Below are positions 7,730-16,231 of a stretch of 33,813 nt of DNA, one piece after another; positions within the stretch are counted from its first letter, which is position 1, and every line of letters begins with the position of its first letter. The stretch is from an uncultured Prevotella sp. GTDB lineage: Bacteria; Bacteroidota; Bacteroidia; Bacteroidales; Bacteroidaceae. A program made the translations under genes and the position numbers. The DNA lies in contig CAMOGP010000003.1 in assembly GCA_946614175.1 (NCBI GenBank), positions 1 to 33,813 of the forward strand, read 5' to 3'. The notes under the pieces were generated by a model. That model was not told the DNA's origin. It was given only the letters and a program-made list of their open reading frames with translations, and did no database searches.

Positions 7730-10700
7730 ATGGCAAAGAGATTCGCCGAACATAACGGCTTGAACCTGACACAGGTGAATAACGAGATTTTGGAGAAGTG
7801 GATGAAGGAAGATATCTTTCATCGCAGCATTGATGAGCGCGAGGGTTGTCCTCAGTTTGTATTCTTCGAGGGACCTCCCTCTGCAAACGGTCATCCCGGT
7901 ATTCATCATGTGCTGGGCCGCTCGTTGAAGGATACGTTTAACCGTTACAAGACCATGCAGGGCTTTCAGGTAAAGCGTAAGGCTGGTTGGGATACTCACG
8001 GACTTCCGGTGGAACTGGGAGTCGAGAAGGAACTCGGAATTACAAAGGCTGATATTGACAATAAGGAGAGCAGTAAGTATATCTCTACGGAAGATTATAA
8101 CAAGAAGTGCCGCGAGAACGTGATGAAGTTTACGGCCGAATGGCGTGAACTGACAGAACGTATGGGTTATTTCGTTGATCTGGATAATCCTTATATTACT
8201 TACGATAATAAGTATATTGAGACCCTGTGGTATCTGCTGAAGAAATTTTATGAGAAGGGACTGCTTTATAAGGGTTATACCATTCAGCCCTACAGTCCTG
8301 CTGCTGGTACTGGCTTGTCAAGTCATGAGTTGAATCAGCCTGGTTGCTATCGTGATGTGAAGGATACAACCTGTACAGCCCTCTTCAAGATGAAGAATCC
8401 TAAGGCTGAGATGGCAGAGTGGGGTACACCTTATTTTATGGCTTGGACAACAACGCCTTGGACACTGGCTGCTAACTCAGCTCTCTGCGTAGGCCCAAAG
8501 ATTGATTATGTAGCGCTGCAAACTTACAATCCTTATACGGCAGAGAAGATCACCGTTGTGATGGCAGAGGCTCGTGTAGCTGCTTATTTCGATACTGCTG
8601 CAGAGATTACCGATGGCGGTGAGATGCCCGAATTCAAGAAGGGTGAGAAGTTCCTGCCTTACCGTGTTGTAGGTCGATATAAGGGTACCGATCTCGTAGG
8701 TATGGAATACGAACAACTGTTGGCTATGATTAAGCCTATGGGTGATGCCTTTAAGGTGATTCCTGGTGACTATGTAACAACTGAGGATGGTGCTGGTATC
8801 GTGCATATCGCACCCAACTTTGGTGCCGATGATGCCTTTGTGGCCAAGAAAGCAGGTATCTGTCCTATCGTGCTGATAGACAAAAAGGGTAATGAGCGTC
8901 CTGTTGTTGACCTGCAGGGTAAGTATTTCCTGATTGAGGATCTCGATACAGATTTCGTTAATAAATATGTAGATGTAGAGAAGTGGGGCAGATACGCTGG
9001 TCGCTACGTGAAAAACGCATACGATGAGAACCTCACGGATAAGGATGAGACTCTCGATATTTCCATTTGCATGGATCTAAAGGCTGAAGGTAAAGTCTTT
9101 AAGATTGAGAAACATGTTCACAATTACCCTCACTGCTGGCGCACGGATAAACCGGTACTCTACTATCCTTTGGATTCATGGTTCATCAAGAGTTCTGCTT
9201 GCAAGGAGCGTATGAGTCAGTTGAATACAACCATCGGCTGGCATCCCGAGTCTACTGGTTCTGGTCGCTTTGGTAATTGGTTGGAGAACCTAAATGACTG
9301 GAACCTCTCTCGTTCACGTTTCTGGGGAACACCGCTGCCGATTTGGCGTAGTGAGGATGGTGAGGAAAAGTGCATTGGTAGTCTGGAGGAACTCTATAAT
9401 GAGATCGAGAAGGCTGTTGCTGCAGGTGTGATGGCTTCTAATCCGTTGAAGGAAAAAGGCTTTGTGCCTGGTGATATGTCGAAGGAGAACTACGACAAGA
9501 TTGATATGCACCGTCCATACGTGGATTATATTATACTGGTGAGCGAAAGTGGCAAGCCCATGAAGCGTGAAAGCGATCTGATTGACGTATGGTTTGACTC
9601 TGGTTCTATGCCATACGCCCAGATTCACTATCCATTTGAAAATCGTGAGCTTATCGACAATAACAAGGCTTTCCCTGCAGACTTTATCAATGAGGGTGTG
9701 GACCAGACTCGTGGCTGGTTCTTTACACTTCACGCTATCGCAACGATGATTTTTGATTCTGTTGCTTTCAAGAACGTGATTTCTACGGGTCTTGTCCTTG
9801 ATGCCAAGGGTAATAAGATGTCAAAGCATGTGGGTAACGTCATCAATCCTTTCGAGATGATTGATAAGTATGGCTCCGATGCCGTGCGTTTCTACATGAT
9901 TACTAACTCAGAACCTTGGGATAACCTGAAGTTCGATCCTGAGGGCGTGGCTGAGGTTAGCCGTAAGTTCTTTGGTACCTTATATAATACATATTCGCTT
10001 TTTGCAATGTATGCCAATGTGGATGACTTTGATCCGAAGGCTCCACAGATTCCTGTTGAGAAACGTCCTGAGTTTGATAGATGGATTTTGTCTTGTCTGA
10101 ACTCTTTGGTGAAGGGTGTTGAGGAGGAGATGAATGGCTTTGATCCCACCCGTGCAGGACGACTCATTGATAAGTTTGTTGACGAGGACCTCTCTAACTG
10201 GTATGTGCGTCTGAACAAGAAACGCTTCTGGGGTAAGGAGATGGATGAGGATAAGTTGGCTGCATATCAGACGCTTTACGAGTGCTTGATGACTGTTTCT
10301 AAACTCCTGGCTCCGTTTGCTCCGTTCTTCGCTGATCGCATCTATTGCGACATGGGTGGCGAGATGGACAGCGTTCACTTGGAGAAATTCCCCGTAGCTA
10401 ATATGTCATTGGTGAATGCTGACCTGGAACAGCGTATGGAGATTGCTCAGCGCATTACTACCGTTGTGCTGTCACTGCGCAAGAAGGAAGGCATTGCCGT
10501 GAAGCAGCCTCTGCAGACCTTGATGATTCCACCCGTGGACGAGGCTCAACGCGTCGCAATCGAGAGCGTGAAGCAGATTTTCCTGCAGGAAGTGAACGTG
10601 AAGGACGTGAAATTTGTTGAGGGTCAGGGTATCCTGGTGAAGAAAGTGAAGTGTAACTTCCGTACGATGGGTAAGAAGTTTGGCAAGGACATGAAGGCTG

Positions 10701-11140
10701 TTGCTGCTGCTGTTACTGACATGACACAGGAGCAGATTGCTGAACTGGAGACCAACGGAAAGGTGCAGTTGGGTAGCTATGAGATTCTGGCCGAGGACGT
10801 TGAGGTAATCAGTGAGGATATTCCTGGATGGCTGGTTGGCAACGATGGTAACCTGACTATTGCTCTCGACATCACGCTGACTGACGAGCTGCGTGCAGAG
10901 GGTATGGCCCGTACGCTGGTGAACCGCATTCAGAACATTCGTAAGAAGAGCGGATTGGAGATTACCGACCGTATCCGCGTACAGATAGAACCCAACGCGG
11001 CTGTAATGAAGGCTGTGGAGGACTTTGGCGACTATATCGCCCGTCAGGTGCTGGCCGATGAGGTCAAGCTGGAGGCCAATGAGGGACAGTCTGTTGAATT
11101 TGATGATTTTAAACTAAATATCAATATTACTAAATCTTAA
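7730..11140 (+). CDS. ileS: Isoleucyl-tRNA synthetase
   Basis: Class I synthetase that charges tRNA-Ile and edits mis-activated valine. The 1136-residue length is that of the larger, eukaryote-like IleS. The HIGH signature appears as GIHH (residues 57-60, in GPPSANGHPGIHHVLGR), followed by KRKAGWDTHGLPVE. The CP1 editing domain includes the threonine-rich TTTPWTLAANSALCV. The second signature is KMSKH near residue 696. The C-terminal part holds the anticodon-binding helices and a tail (QLGSYEILAEDVEV). ATG at 7730 follows the promoter by about 30 bp. The following regulator gene begins 5 bp after the stop, so ileS heads a long operon. Some large-type IleS enzymes resist mupirocin, but this cannot be judged here. 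Confidence 0.97.
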   Translation: MAKRFAEHNGLNLTQVNNEILEKWMKEDIFHRSIDEREGCPQFVFFEGPPSANGHPGIHHVLGRSLKDTFNRYKTMQGFQVKRKAGWDTHGLPVELGVEKELGITKADIDNKESSKYISTEDYNKKCRENVMKFTAEWRELTERMGYFVDLDNPYITYDNKYIETLWYLLKKFYEKGLLYKGYTIQPYSPAAGTGLSSHELNQPGCYRDVKDTTCTALFKMKNPKAEMAEWGTPYFMAWTTTPWTLAANSALCVGPKIDYVALQTYNPYTAEKITVVMAEARVAAYFDTAAEITDGGEMPEFKKGEKFLPYRVVGRYKGTDLVGMEYEQLLAMIKPMGDAFKVIPGDYVTTEDGAGIVHIAPNFGADDAFVAKKAGICPIVLIDKKGNERPVVDLQGKYFLIEDLDTDFVNKYVDVEKWGRYAGRYVKNAYDENLTDKDETLDISICMDLKAEGKVFKIEKHVHNYPHCWRTDKPVLYYPLDSWFIKSSACKERMSQLNTTIGWHPESTGSGRFGNWLENLNDWNLSRSRFWGTPLPIWRSEDGEEKCIGSLEELYNEIEKAVAAGVMASNPLKEKGFVPGDMSKENYDKIDMHRPYVDYIILVSESGKPMKRESDLIDVWFDSGSMPYAQIHYPFENRELIDNNKAFPADFINEGVDQTRGWFFTLHAIATMIFDSVAFKNVISTGLVLDAKGNKMSKHVGNVINPFEMIDKYGSDAVRFYMITNSEPWDNLKFDPEGVAEVSRKFFGTLYNTYSLFAMYANVDDFDPKAPQIPVEKRPEFDRWILSCLNSLVKGVEEEMNGFDPTRAGRLIDKFVDEDLSNWYVRLNKKRFWGKEMDEDKLAAYQTLYECLMTVSKLLAPFAPFFADRIYCDMGGEMDSVHLEKFPVANMSLVNADLEQRMEIAQRITTVVLSLRKKEGIAVKQPLQTLMIPPVDEAQRVAIESVKQIFLQEVNVKDVKFVEGQGILVKKVKCNFRTMGKKFGKDMKAVAAAVTDMTQEQIAELETNGKVQLGSYEILAEDVEVISEDIPGWLVGNDGNLTIALDITLTDELRAEGMARTLVNRIQNIRKKSGLEITDRIRVQIEPNAAVMKAVEDFGDYIARQVLADEVKLEANEGQSVEFDDFKLNINITKS

Positions 11141-11145
11141 GACTT

Positions 11146-11532
11146 ATGGCGGAGAAGACACGCTACACTGACGAGGAACTCGAGGAGTTCCGTCAGATAA
11201 TCAATGAGAAGTTGGCCTTGGCCAAACGTGACTATGACCAAATGATGGCGTCGCTGACCAATCAGGATTCTAACGATGTGGATGATACATCACCCACCTA
11301 TAAAGCATTGGAGGAGGGTAGTGCTACACAGTCAAAAGAGGACTTGATTCAGTTTGCTGCTCGTCAGCAGAAGTTTATTCAGGGTCTCAAAGCTGCACTG
11401 GTACGCATTGAGAATAAAACGTATGGCATCGATCGTATTACAGGAAAACTGATTCCTGCAGAACGTCTGCGTGCTGTGCCTCATGCAACATTGAGCGTTG
11501 AATCAAAGCAGATTGAAAAGCAAAAGAAGTGA
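11146..11532 (+). CDS. TraR/DksA-family protein lacking zinc-finger cysteines
   Basis: A 128-residue protein of the DksA/TraR superfamily, whose members bind RNA polymerase through the secondary channel. It has an N-terminal helical coiled-coil region (residues 8-90, ELEEFRQIINEKL to AALVRIENKTYG) and a degenerate C-terminal finger, YGIDRITGKLIPAERLRAVPHATL. The position that is cysteine in many relatives (YGICR) is aspartate here, and the whole protein has no cysteine, so it cannot hold zinc in the DksA way. It sits 5 bp after ileS and its stop overlaps the GTG of lspA. The family is clear; a role in the stringent response is inference. Confidence 0.88.
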   Translation: MAEKTRYTDEELEEFRQIINEKLALAKRDYDQMMASLTNQDSNDVDDTSPTYKALEEGSATQSKEDLIQFAARQQKFIQGLKAALVRIENKTYGIDRITGKLIPAERLRAVPHATLSVESKQIEKQKK

Positions 11533-12164
11533 ATAAAGCTAAAGAAATCGTGACTAAAGGAAGATTGGCGATGATACTGATTGTCGCCATCCTCCTTATT
11601 GACCAATTCATAAAAATATGGGTTAAGACCCATATGGAGCTGCATGAGAGTATCCGGGTGACCAATTGGTTTTATATAGCCTTTATCGAGAATAACGGTA
11701 TGGCTTATGGTATGCAGATTGGTTCAAAGTTACTCCTTTCACTTTTTCGCGTATTTGCCATTGGGGCTTTGGGGTATTATATCTGGCTTCAGACACATAA
11801 ACCCAATGTTCGTTGGGGGTATATTGTCTGCTTATCTATGATATTGGCCGGTGCTGCGGGCAATCTTATCGATTGTATGTTCTATGGCTTATGCTTTGAT
11901 GCTTCGACGGTGGGACATGTTAGTCAATTTGTAGGCTTTGGAAATGGCTATGAGTCGTTTCTCATGGGCCGCGTGGTGGATATGTTCTATTTCCCTCTCA
12001 TTGTAACGACCTATCCTGATTGGTTTCCAGTTTATGGTGGCGAGGATTTTATTTTCTTCAGTCCTGTATTCAATTTTGCTGACTCAAGTATTAGTGTTGG
12101 AGTAGTAGCTTTATTGCTGTTCTTCAGAAAGGAAATCGGTCAGATTTCATTTAAGAAGAAATGA
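11529..12164 (+). CDS. lspA: Lipoprotein signal peptidase (signal peptidase II)
   Basis: Inner-membrane aspartyl protease that removes signal peptides from prolipoproteins. It has 211 residues with a GTG start overlapping the preceding stop (GTGA). Membrane helices lie near residues 13-32, 68-88, 96-116 and 186-200. Conserved blocks are LLIDQFIKIWV, ENNGMAYG, ILAGAAGNLID, GRVVDMFYFP (catalytic Asp near 151) and FNFADSSIS (catalytic Asp near 185). It is about 40 residues longer than the E. coli enzyme, owing to insertions around residues 118-145 and 158-178 on either side of the first catalytic Asp. A predicted lipoprotein gene follows with a 4-bp overlap. Confidence 0.95.
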   Translation: MNKAKEIVTKGRLAMILIVAILLIDQFIKIWVKTHMELHESIRVTNWFYIAFIENNGMAYGMQIGSKLLLSLFRVFAIGALGYYIWLQTHKPNVRWGYIVCLSMILAGAAGNLIDCMFYGLCFDASTVGHVSQFVGFGNGYESFLMGRVVDMFYFPLIVTTYPDWFPVYGGEDFIFFSPVFNFADSSISVGVVALLLFFRKEIGQISFKKK

Positions 12165-13105
12165 AAAAATATCTACTGTTTGCCGTTGGTGTCTTAACAA
12201 TAATGGTTGGATGTAAACCAGGTACACCGAGTGAGTACATCCAACCTGACGACATGGAGGATATCCTTGTGGAGTATCATATGGCTAAAGCCATGGCCGG
12301 TCAGTACAATGGTTCGTATGAAGATCGTAATTTTCATCAGGCTTTATATGTAGAGGCTGTATTGCGTAAACATGGCGTCACACAGGAAGAGTTTGATTCT
12401 TCGCTGGTCTATTATTATCGTCGAGCTGATAGGTTTGGAAAGCTATATAAGAATGTAGCCGACAGACTCGAGGAACAGGCGTTGTCACTTGGTGCTACGG
12501 AAGGTGAGATTGGTAAGTTTGCTTCTCTTAGTACCACAGGTGATACAGCGAATATATGGACAGAACGTTCTCGTTATGCGATGATGCCGGTTCCGCCCTA
12601 TAATCGCTGGTCGTTCGAGGTTGCTATAGATTCGACTTTTCATGAAGGCGATAGCTTCCTGATGCAGTTTATGTCAGACTTTATGTTCCAGGATGGTACG
12701 CGTAGTTGTACGTTGAATATGGCTGTGACCTATGATAACGATACGACAATTAGCAAAAATATTGTGTTTTCGTATGCTGGTCTGACACAGTTGCGTATTC
12801 CTGCTTTCGAAAATCATGTCGTGAAGCGGATCCGTGGATATTTCTATCTGGCTGGTGGCAGTGATCGTACAACGACAACACGTCTTTTATTTTTGGATTA
12901 TATCCAGTTGATACGTTTTCATAGAGAACAACATGAAGAGAATCAGAAAGATAGCATCGAATCAGATAGTGTTGGAGGACTATACCATCCTGACACAGTC
13001 GGTGGTAGAAATCTCCCAAGGACAGGTCTTAAAATGGTATCCCCTGACTCAGGAGTTACCCAACACGGAATGGTTAGGCGGACAAGTTTGCCTGGGAAGA
13101 GATAA
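12161..13105 (+). CDS. DUF4296-type lipoprotein
   Basis: A 314-residue predicted lipoprotein: short N-terminal hydrophobic segment ending in lipobox MVGC (Cys18). An alpha-helical region at about residues 27-110 (DDMEDILVEYHMAKAM, HGVTQEEFDSSLVYYYRRAD) matches DUF4296. A likely beta-rich segment follows (residues 150-250), then a polar tail from about 260 that looks disordered. Molecular function is unknown. It starts inside the lspA stop (ATGA), and the lspA-DUF4296 pairing suggests shared envelope context. Its last 173 bp overlap a second ORF in another frame, and the polar tail is encoded wholly in that overlap. Confidence 0.82.
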   Translation: MKKYLLFAVGVLTIMVGCKPGTPSEYIQPDDMEDILVEYHMAKAMAGQYNGSYEDRNFHQALYVEAVLRKHGVTQEEFDSSLVYYYRRADRFGKLYKNVADRLEEQALSLGATEGEIGKFASLSTTGDTANIWTERSRYAMMPVPPYNRWSFEVAIDSTFHEGDSFLMQFMSDFMFQDGTRSCTLNMAVTYDNDTTISKNIVFSYAGLTQLRIPAFENHVVKRIRGYFYLAGGSDRTTTTRLLFLDYIQLIRFHREQHEENQKDSIESDSVGGLYHPDTVGGRNLPRTGLKMVSPDSGVTQHGMVRRTSLPGKR

Positions 13106-13151
13106 TGATGGGGTGCTTAGAGCATATTATAATAATAAGCTATTAGTATAA
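12933..13151 (+). CDS. Small hypothetical protein overlapping the DUF4296 gene
   Basis: A 72-residue ORF starting at ATG 12933, in the +1 frame relative to the DUF4296 gene and overlapping its last 173 bp; the final 46 bp are unshared. Its sequence (MKRIRKIASNQIV, VVEISQGQVLKWYPL, ELPNTEWLGG) resembles the small beta-strand proteins annotated near lspA and DUF4296 genes in Bacteroidota, which look like the composite beta-domain of amidohydrolases. That resemblance is from memory. It fills the space before the next gene, which starts 22 bp after its stop. Function unknown; no signal peptide or membrane segment. It might instead be a chance ORF, but the residue pattern looks protein-like. Confidence 0.65.
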   Translation: MKRIRKIASNQIVLEDYTILTQSVVEISQGQVLKWYPLTQELPNTEWLGGQVCLGRDNDGVLRAYYNNKLLV

Positions 13152-13173
13152 ACAACTAAAAATCTATACGAAT

Positions 13174-14499
13174 ATGAATACAAAAGTGCGTTTGGCGGTA
13201 ATGAATTTCTTGGAGTTTGCTGTATGGGGAGCATACCTCACATGTATGGGTAACTATCTGGGAAAAGCTGGCCTGGGTGAAAGTATTGCATGGTTTTATG
13301 CCATACAGGGTGTCGTTTCCATCTTCATGCCTACTCTGATGGGTATAGTGGCAGATAAGTGGATTCAGCCACAACGACTGTTGGGCCTCTGTCATCTGAT
13401 TGCCGGTGCCTTTATGTTAGGCTGCTGGTGGATGGGTGTGCAGGCTGGATTTGGAAACCCACTGCTCAATAAGTCGGTCTTTATTGCAATGTATACTTTG
13501 AGCGTGGCATTCTTTATGCCAACTATTGCTCTTGCAAATACAACTGCTTTTTCTATTCTGAAGAAAAACGGTATGGATACAGTAAAGGATTTCCCGCCTA
13601 TTCGCGTGTTGGGAACTGTAGGATTTATTGCTACCATGTGGTTTGTCAACTGTGCCGTATGGGAAGATGGAACTTTCTCGTTCACCCTTGCGGAGAATTT
13701 ACATAAGTTCCAGTACACCTATATGCAGTTTTTTGTATCAGGTATGCTGAGCGTCCTGCTATGTATTTACTGTCTCACTCTGCCTGAGTGTCCATTGAAA
13801 AAGCAAGAAGAAGGAAAGAATACTTCTATCGTGGAGACTTTGGGATTGAATGCATTTAAGCTCTTCAAGACCAAGAAAATGGCTTTCTTCTTTATTTTCT
13901 CCGCTTTACTTGGTATGTGTCTGCAAGTGACCAATGGCTATGCAGGTCCGTTTATCACAAGTTTTAAGGGTAATCCTGATTTCGCGGATACATTTGCTGC
14001 TAATAACGCCACGTTGTTGACTAGTATCTCACAGATTAGTGAGGCATTATGCATTTTGATGATACCTTTCTTCCTGAAGCGTTTTGGTATTAAGATTGTA
14101 ATGTTGATGTCTATGTTTGCATGGGTATTCCGTTTCGGCTTCTTTGGCGTAGGTGATCCCGCAATGCCTGGTGTTATCTTCTTTGTTCTGTCATGTATTG
14201 TTTATGGTGTTGCCTTCGACTTCTTTAACGTGTCTGGTGGTATCTTCGTTGACCAGGAGTGTGCTCCGGATATAAAGGCTTCTGCACAGGGCTTGTTCAT
14301 GATGATGACAAACGGTATTGGCGCTACAATCGGAACATTGATAGCTGGTGAGGTGGTGAATCATTTTTGCCAGTGGAAAGGTGACTATCTGGTAGGCGAT
14401 TGGCAGAGCTGTTGGTTTATCTTCGCTGCTTTTGCATTGATTGTAGGCGTTTCATTTGCCTTGGTATTCAATCCTGGTAAGAATAAGACACAAGTATGA
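13174..14499 (+). CDS. MFS nucleoside:H+ symporter-like permease
   Basis: A 441-residue inner-membrane protein with about 12 predicted helices and a central cytoplasmic loop around residues 205-225 (LKKQEEGKNTS). The N-terminus MNFLEFAVWGAYLTCMGNYL and the segment GIVADKWIQPQRLLGLCHL fit the NupG/XapB-type nucleoside symporter family of the major facilitator superfamily. The C-terminal half includes AFDFFNVSGGIFVDQECAP and SAQGLFMMMTNGIGATIGT, also typical. It likely imports nucleosides by proton symport; the substrate is inferred from family only. Its stop overlaps the next start by 4 bp. Confidence 0.83.
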   Translation: MNTKVRLAVMNFLEFAVWGAYLTCMGNYLGKAGLGESIAWFYAIQGVVSIFMPTLMGIVADKWIQPQRLLGLCHLIAGAFMLGCWWMGVQAGFGNPLLNKSVFIAMYTLSVAFFMPTIALANTTAFSILKKNGMDTVKDFPPIRVLGTVGFIATMWFVNCAVWEDGTFSFTLAENLHKFQYTYMQFFVSGMLSVLLCIYCLTLPECPLKKQEEGKNTSIVETLGLNAFKLFKTKKMAFFFIFSALLGMCLQVTNGYAGPFITSFKGNPDFADTFAANNATLLTSISQISEALCILMIPFFLKRFGIKIVMLMSMFAWVFRFGFFGVGDPAMPGVIFFVLSCIVYGVAFDFFNVSGGIFVDQECAPDIKASAQGLFMMMTNGIGATIGTLIAGEVVNHFCQWKGDYLVGDWQSCWFIFAAFALIVGVSFALVFNPGKNKTQV

Positions 14500-15032
14500 A
14501 GCGTACGCTTTTGAGATTTGAAAACGTGCAACAGGTCGTTGGTGGCGACGGAATGGCTGTCATTATACTTACTGACGAGGAGCGTAAACGTGCCTTGTCC
14601 GTGGTATGCGACGAACCCATGAGTCAACAACTACAGATGCGTGTGGCAAATCCAAAGGCTTGCCGGAATATGTTGCCAGAGACGTTGCTGAGTCTTTTAC
14701 CAGAATCCTATGAGATGTTGGTTTGTGGTTTATTCGAGGGTCAGTATCAGGTAATGCTGATGAATAATATTGGCGATTCCGTGCGTTTACGCATGAGTGA
14801 TGCTGTGTTGCTGAGTCTCATATCTGATATCCCGCTTTATATTGAGGATAACCTGATGGAACGACAGTGTTTCCCTTTCGATGAGAATGCGCAAAAGATT
14901 GCGATTCCTATCAATACAATGGATGTTACCAAACTGCAGTCTGCTTTGGATGAAGCTATAGAGAATGAGAATTACGAACTTGCTTCACAATTGCGTGATG
15001 AAATAAAAAAGAGACATCATGAAAGAAATTAG
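14496..15032 (+). CDS. DUF151 bifunctional-nuclease-family protein with UVR motif
   Basis: A 178-residue cytoplasmic protein. Residues 15-130 form a DUF151/BFN domain (VVGGDGMAVIILTDEERKRALSVV, MSDAVLLSLISDIPLYIED). Residues 147-175 are a UvrB/UvrC-type helical hairpin (LQSALDEAIENENYELASQL). The founding plant BFN proteins have DNase and RNase activity; activity in this family of bacterial proteins is less certain. It overlaps the permease stop (ATGA) and the rsmE start by 14 bp, so the three are probably translationally coupled. Conserved in Bacteroidota, but its cellular role cannot be set from sequence. Confidence 0.85.
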   Translation: MKRTLLRFENVQQVVGGDGMAVIILTDEERKRALSVVCDEPMSQQLQMRVANPKACRNMLPETLLSLLPESYEMLVCGLFEGQYQVMLMNNIGDSVRLRMSDAVLLSLISDIPLYIEDNLMERQCFPFDENAQKIAIPINTMDVTKLQSALDEAIENENYELASQLRDEIKKRHHERN

Positions 15033-15741
15033 GTTTTTCTATGTACCTGATGCTGCTAAGCAAACAGAGTTGCCTGATGATGAAGCTGTTCATGCCGTCA
15101 GAGTGTTGCGTATGCAGGCTGGTGATGAGATGATGCTGATGGACGGACAGGGTTTTTTCTACCGTGCTGCTGTTACTCTCACTACGCAGAAACGCTGCCG
15201 GTATGAGGTCATCGAGGCGCTACCTCAGGAGCATCAATGGCAGGGCTGCATCCATTTGGCTATCGCACCTACGAAACTGATGGATAGAATTGAGTGGATG
15301 GCAGAGAAGGTTACAGAGGTAGGATTGGATAAGTTGTCATTTCTGGACTGTGCCTTTTCTGAACGTAAGACGTTGAAACTGCCTCGTATCGAGAAAATCG
15401 TTGTGTCGGCATTAAAACAGAGTCGTAAGGCTTATATGCCAGTATTGTCAGAGATGACTCCGTATAAGTCTTTTATTCAACAGCACACTGCAGGACGACG
15501 CTATATCGCACATTGCTATGACGAGGTGCCTCGTGTGAATCTGTTTGATGAGTTAAGAACTGCCAAGGTGGATGAAGAAACCTTGGTGATGATTGGTCCA
15601 GAGGGTGATTTTTCTATTGATGAAGTACGTATGGCTGTTGATGCAGGCTTTATTTCCGTTGATTTAGGAAAAAGCCGTCTGCGTACAGAAACTGCGGGGC
15701 TTTCGGCTGTGATGATGATGCAGCTTGCAAAACAATGCTGA
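15019..15741 (+). CDS. rsmE: 16S rRNA (uracil(1498)-N3)-methyltransferase
   Basis: SAM-dependent SPOUT enzyme that methylates U1498 of 16S rRNA in the 30S subunit. It has 240 residues, close to the family norm. An N-terminal PUA-like domain (HAVRVLRMQAGDEMMLMDGQG) is followed by the knotted methyltransferase domain with KLMDRIEWMAEKVTEVG, the SRKAYMPVL block, VMIGPEGDFSIDEV and the knot segment DLGKSRLRTETAG. It starts 14 bp before the end of the DUF151 gene. All conserved blocks are present. Confidence 0.95.
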   Translation: MKEIRFFYVPDAAKQTELPDDEAVHAVRVLRMQAGDEMMLMDGQGFFYRAAVTLTTQKRCRYEVIEALPQEHQWQGCIHLAIAPTKLMDRIEWMAEKVTEVGLDKLSFLDCAFSERKTLKLPRIEKIVVSALKQSRKAYMPVLSEMTPYKSFIQQHTAGRRYIAHCYDEVPRVNLFDELRTAKVDEETLVMIGPEGDFSIDEVRMAVDAGFISVDLGKSRLRTETAGLSAVMMMQLAKQC

Positions 15742-15769
15742 TGTTATAATCGACAAAAATATTGTTAAT

Positions 15770-16222
15770 ATGAAAAGGATATTGATATTTGTGCTTCTTG
15801 TTTGTTCTCATCTTTCATTGCAAGCCCAAGGTGATAGCCTGAATATCCGTGAGGCATTTAAGCAGATGCCAGACAGTTTGTTGCCTTATCTGACGCAGAA
15901 CAATAGGCTGGATATGATGGATTTCATGGATGCAAAGATGAAAGCCGCTGTTGACAATCTGTTAGGTGGTGAGAGTGAAATGCTGTTTCTCTCTGATGAC
16001 TCCCTATGTATCAAGATGAATGAGTCGATGAATATGGAACTGAAAATGCTCCGTGACGAAATTGAGCCTATTATCCTTATGAAGCGCACTTATAAAATAT
16101 CAGAACGCCAAAAGGAAATCCTGATTGGCAGGTATTCATCCTCTTGGCGTTCTATATCAGAAATCTCCGTGGTATCAACGCTTCTGAAGCGTGACGAAGA
16201 CGTGATTGAGAAATCTTTTTAA
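15770..16222 (+). CDS. DUF3256-family secreted protein
   Basis: A 150-residue protein from the ATG at 15770 (MKRILIFVLLV); the track start at 15725 adds 15 residues that would bury the signal peptide. The N-terminal hydrophobic segment ends near LSLQAQG, giving a cleavable signal peptide of about 20 residues. The mature part (AFKQMPDSLLPYLTQNNRLDMMDFMDAKMKA) fits DUF3256, a Bacteroidota family of unknown role. It is the last gene of the ileS run and ends only 9 bp from the convergent stop of the Spy-like gene, with no hairpin between. Confidence 0.8.
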   Translation: MKRILIFVLLVCSHLSLQAQGDSLNIREAFKQMPDSLLPYLTQNNRLDMMDFMDAKMKAAVDNLLGGESEMLFLSDDSLCIKMNESMNMELKMLRDEIEPIILMKRTYKISERQKEILIGRYSSSWRSISEISVVSTLLKRDEDVIEKSF

Positions 16223-16231
16223 TCTTATATT

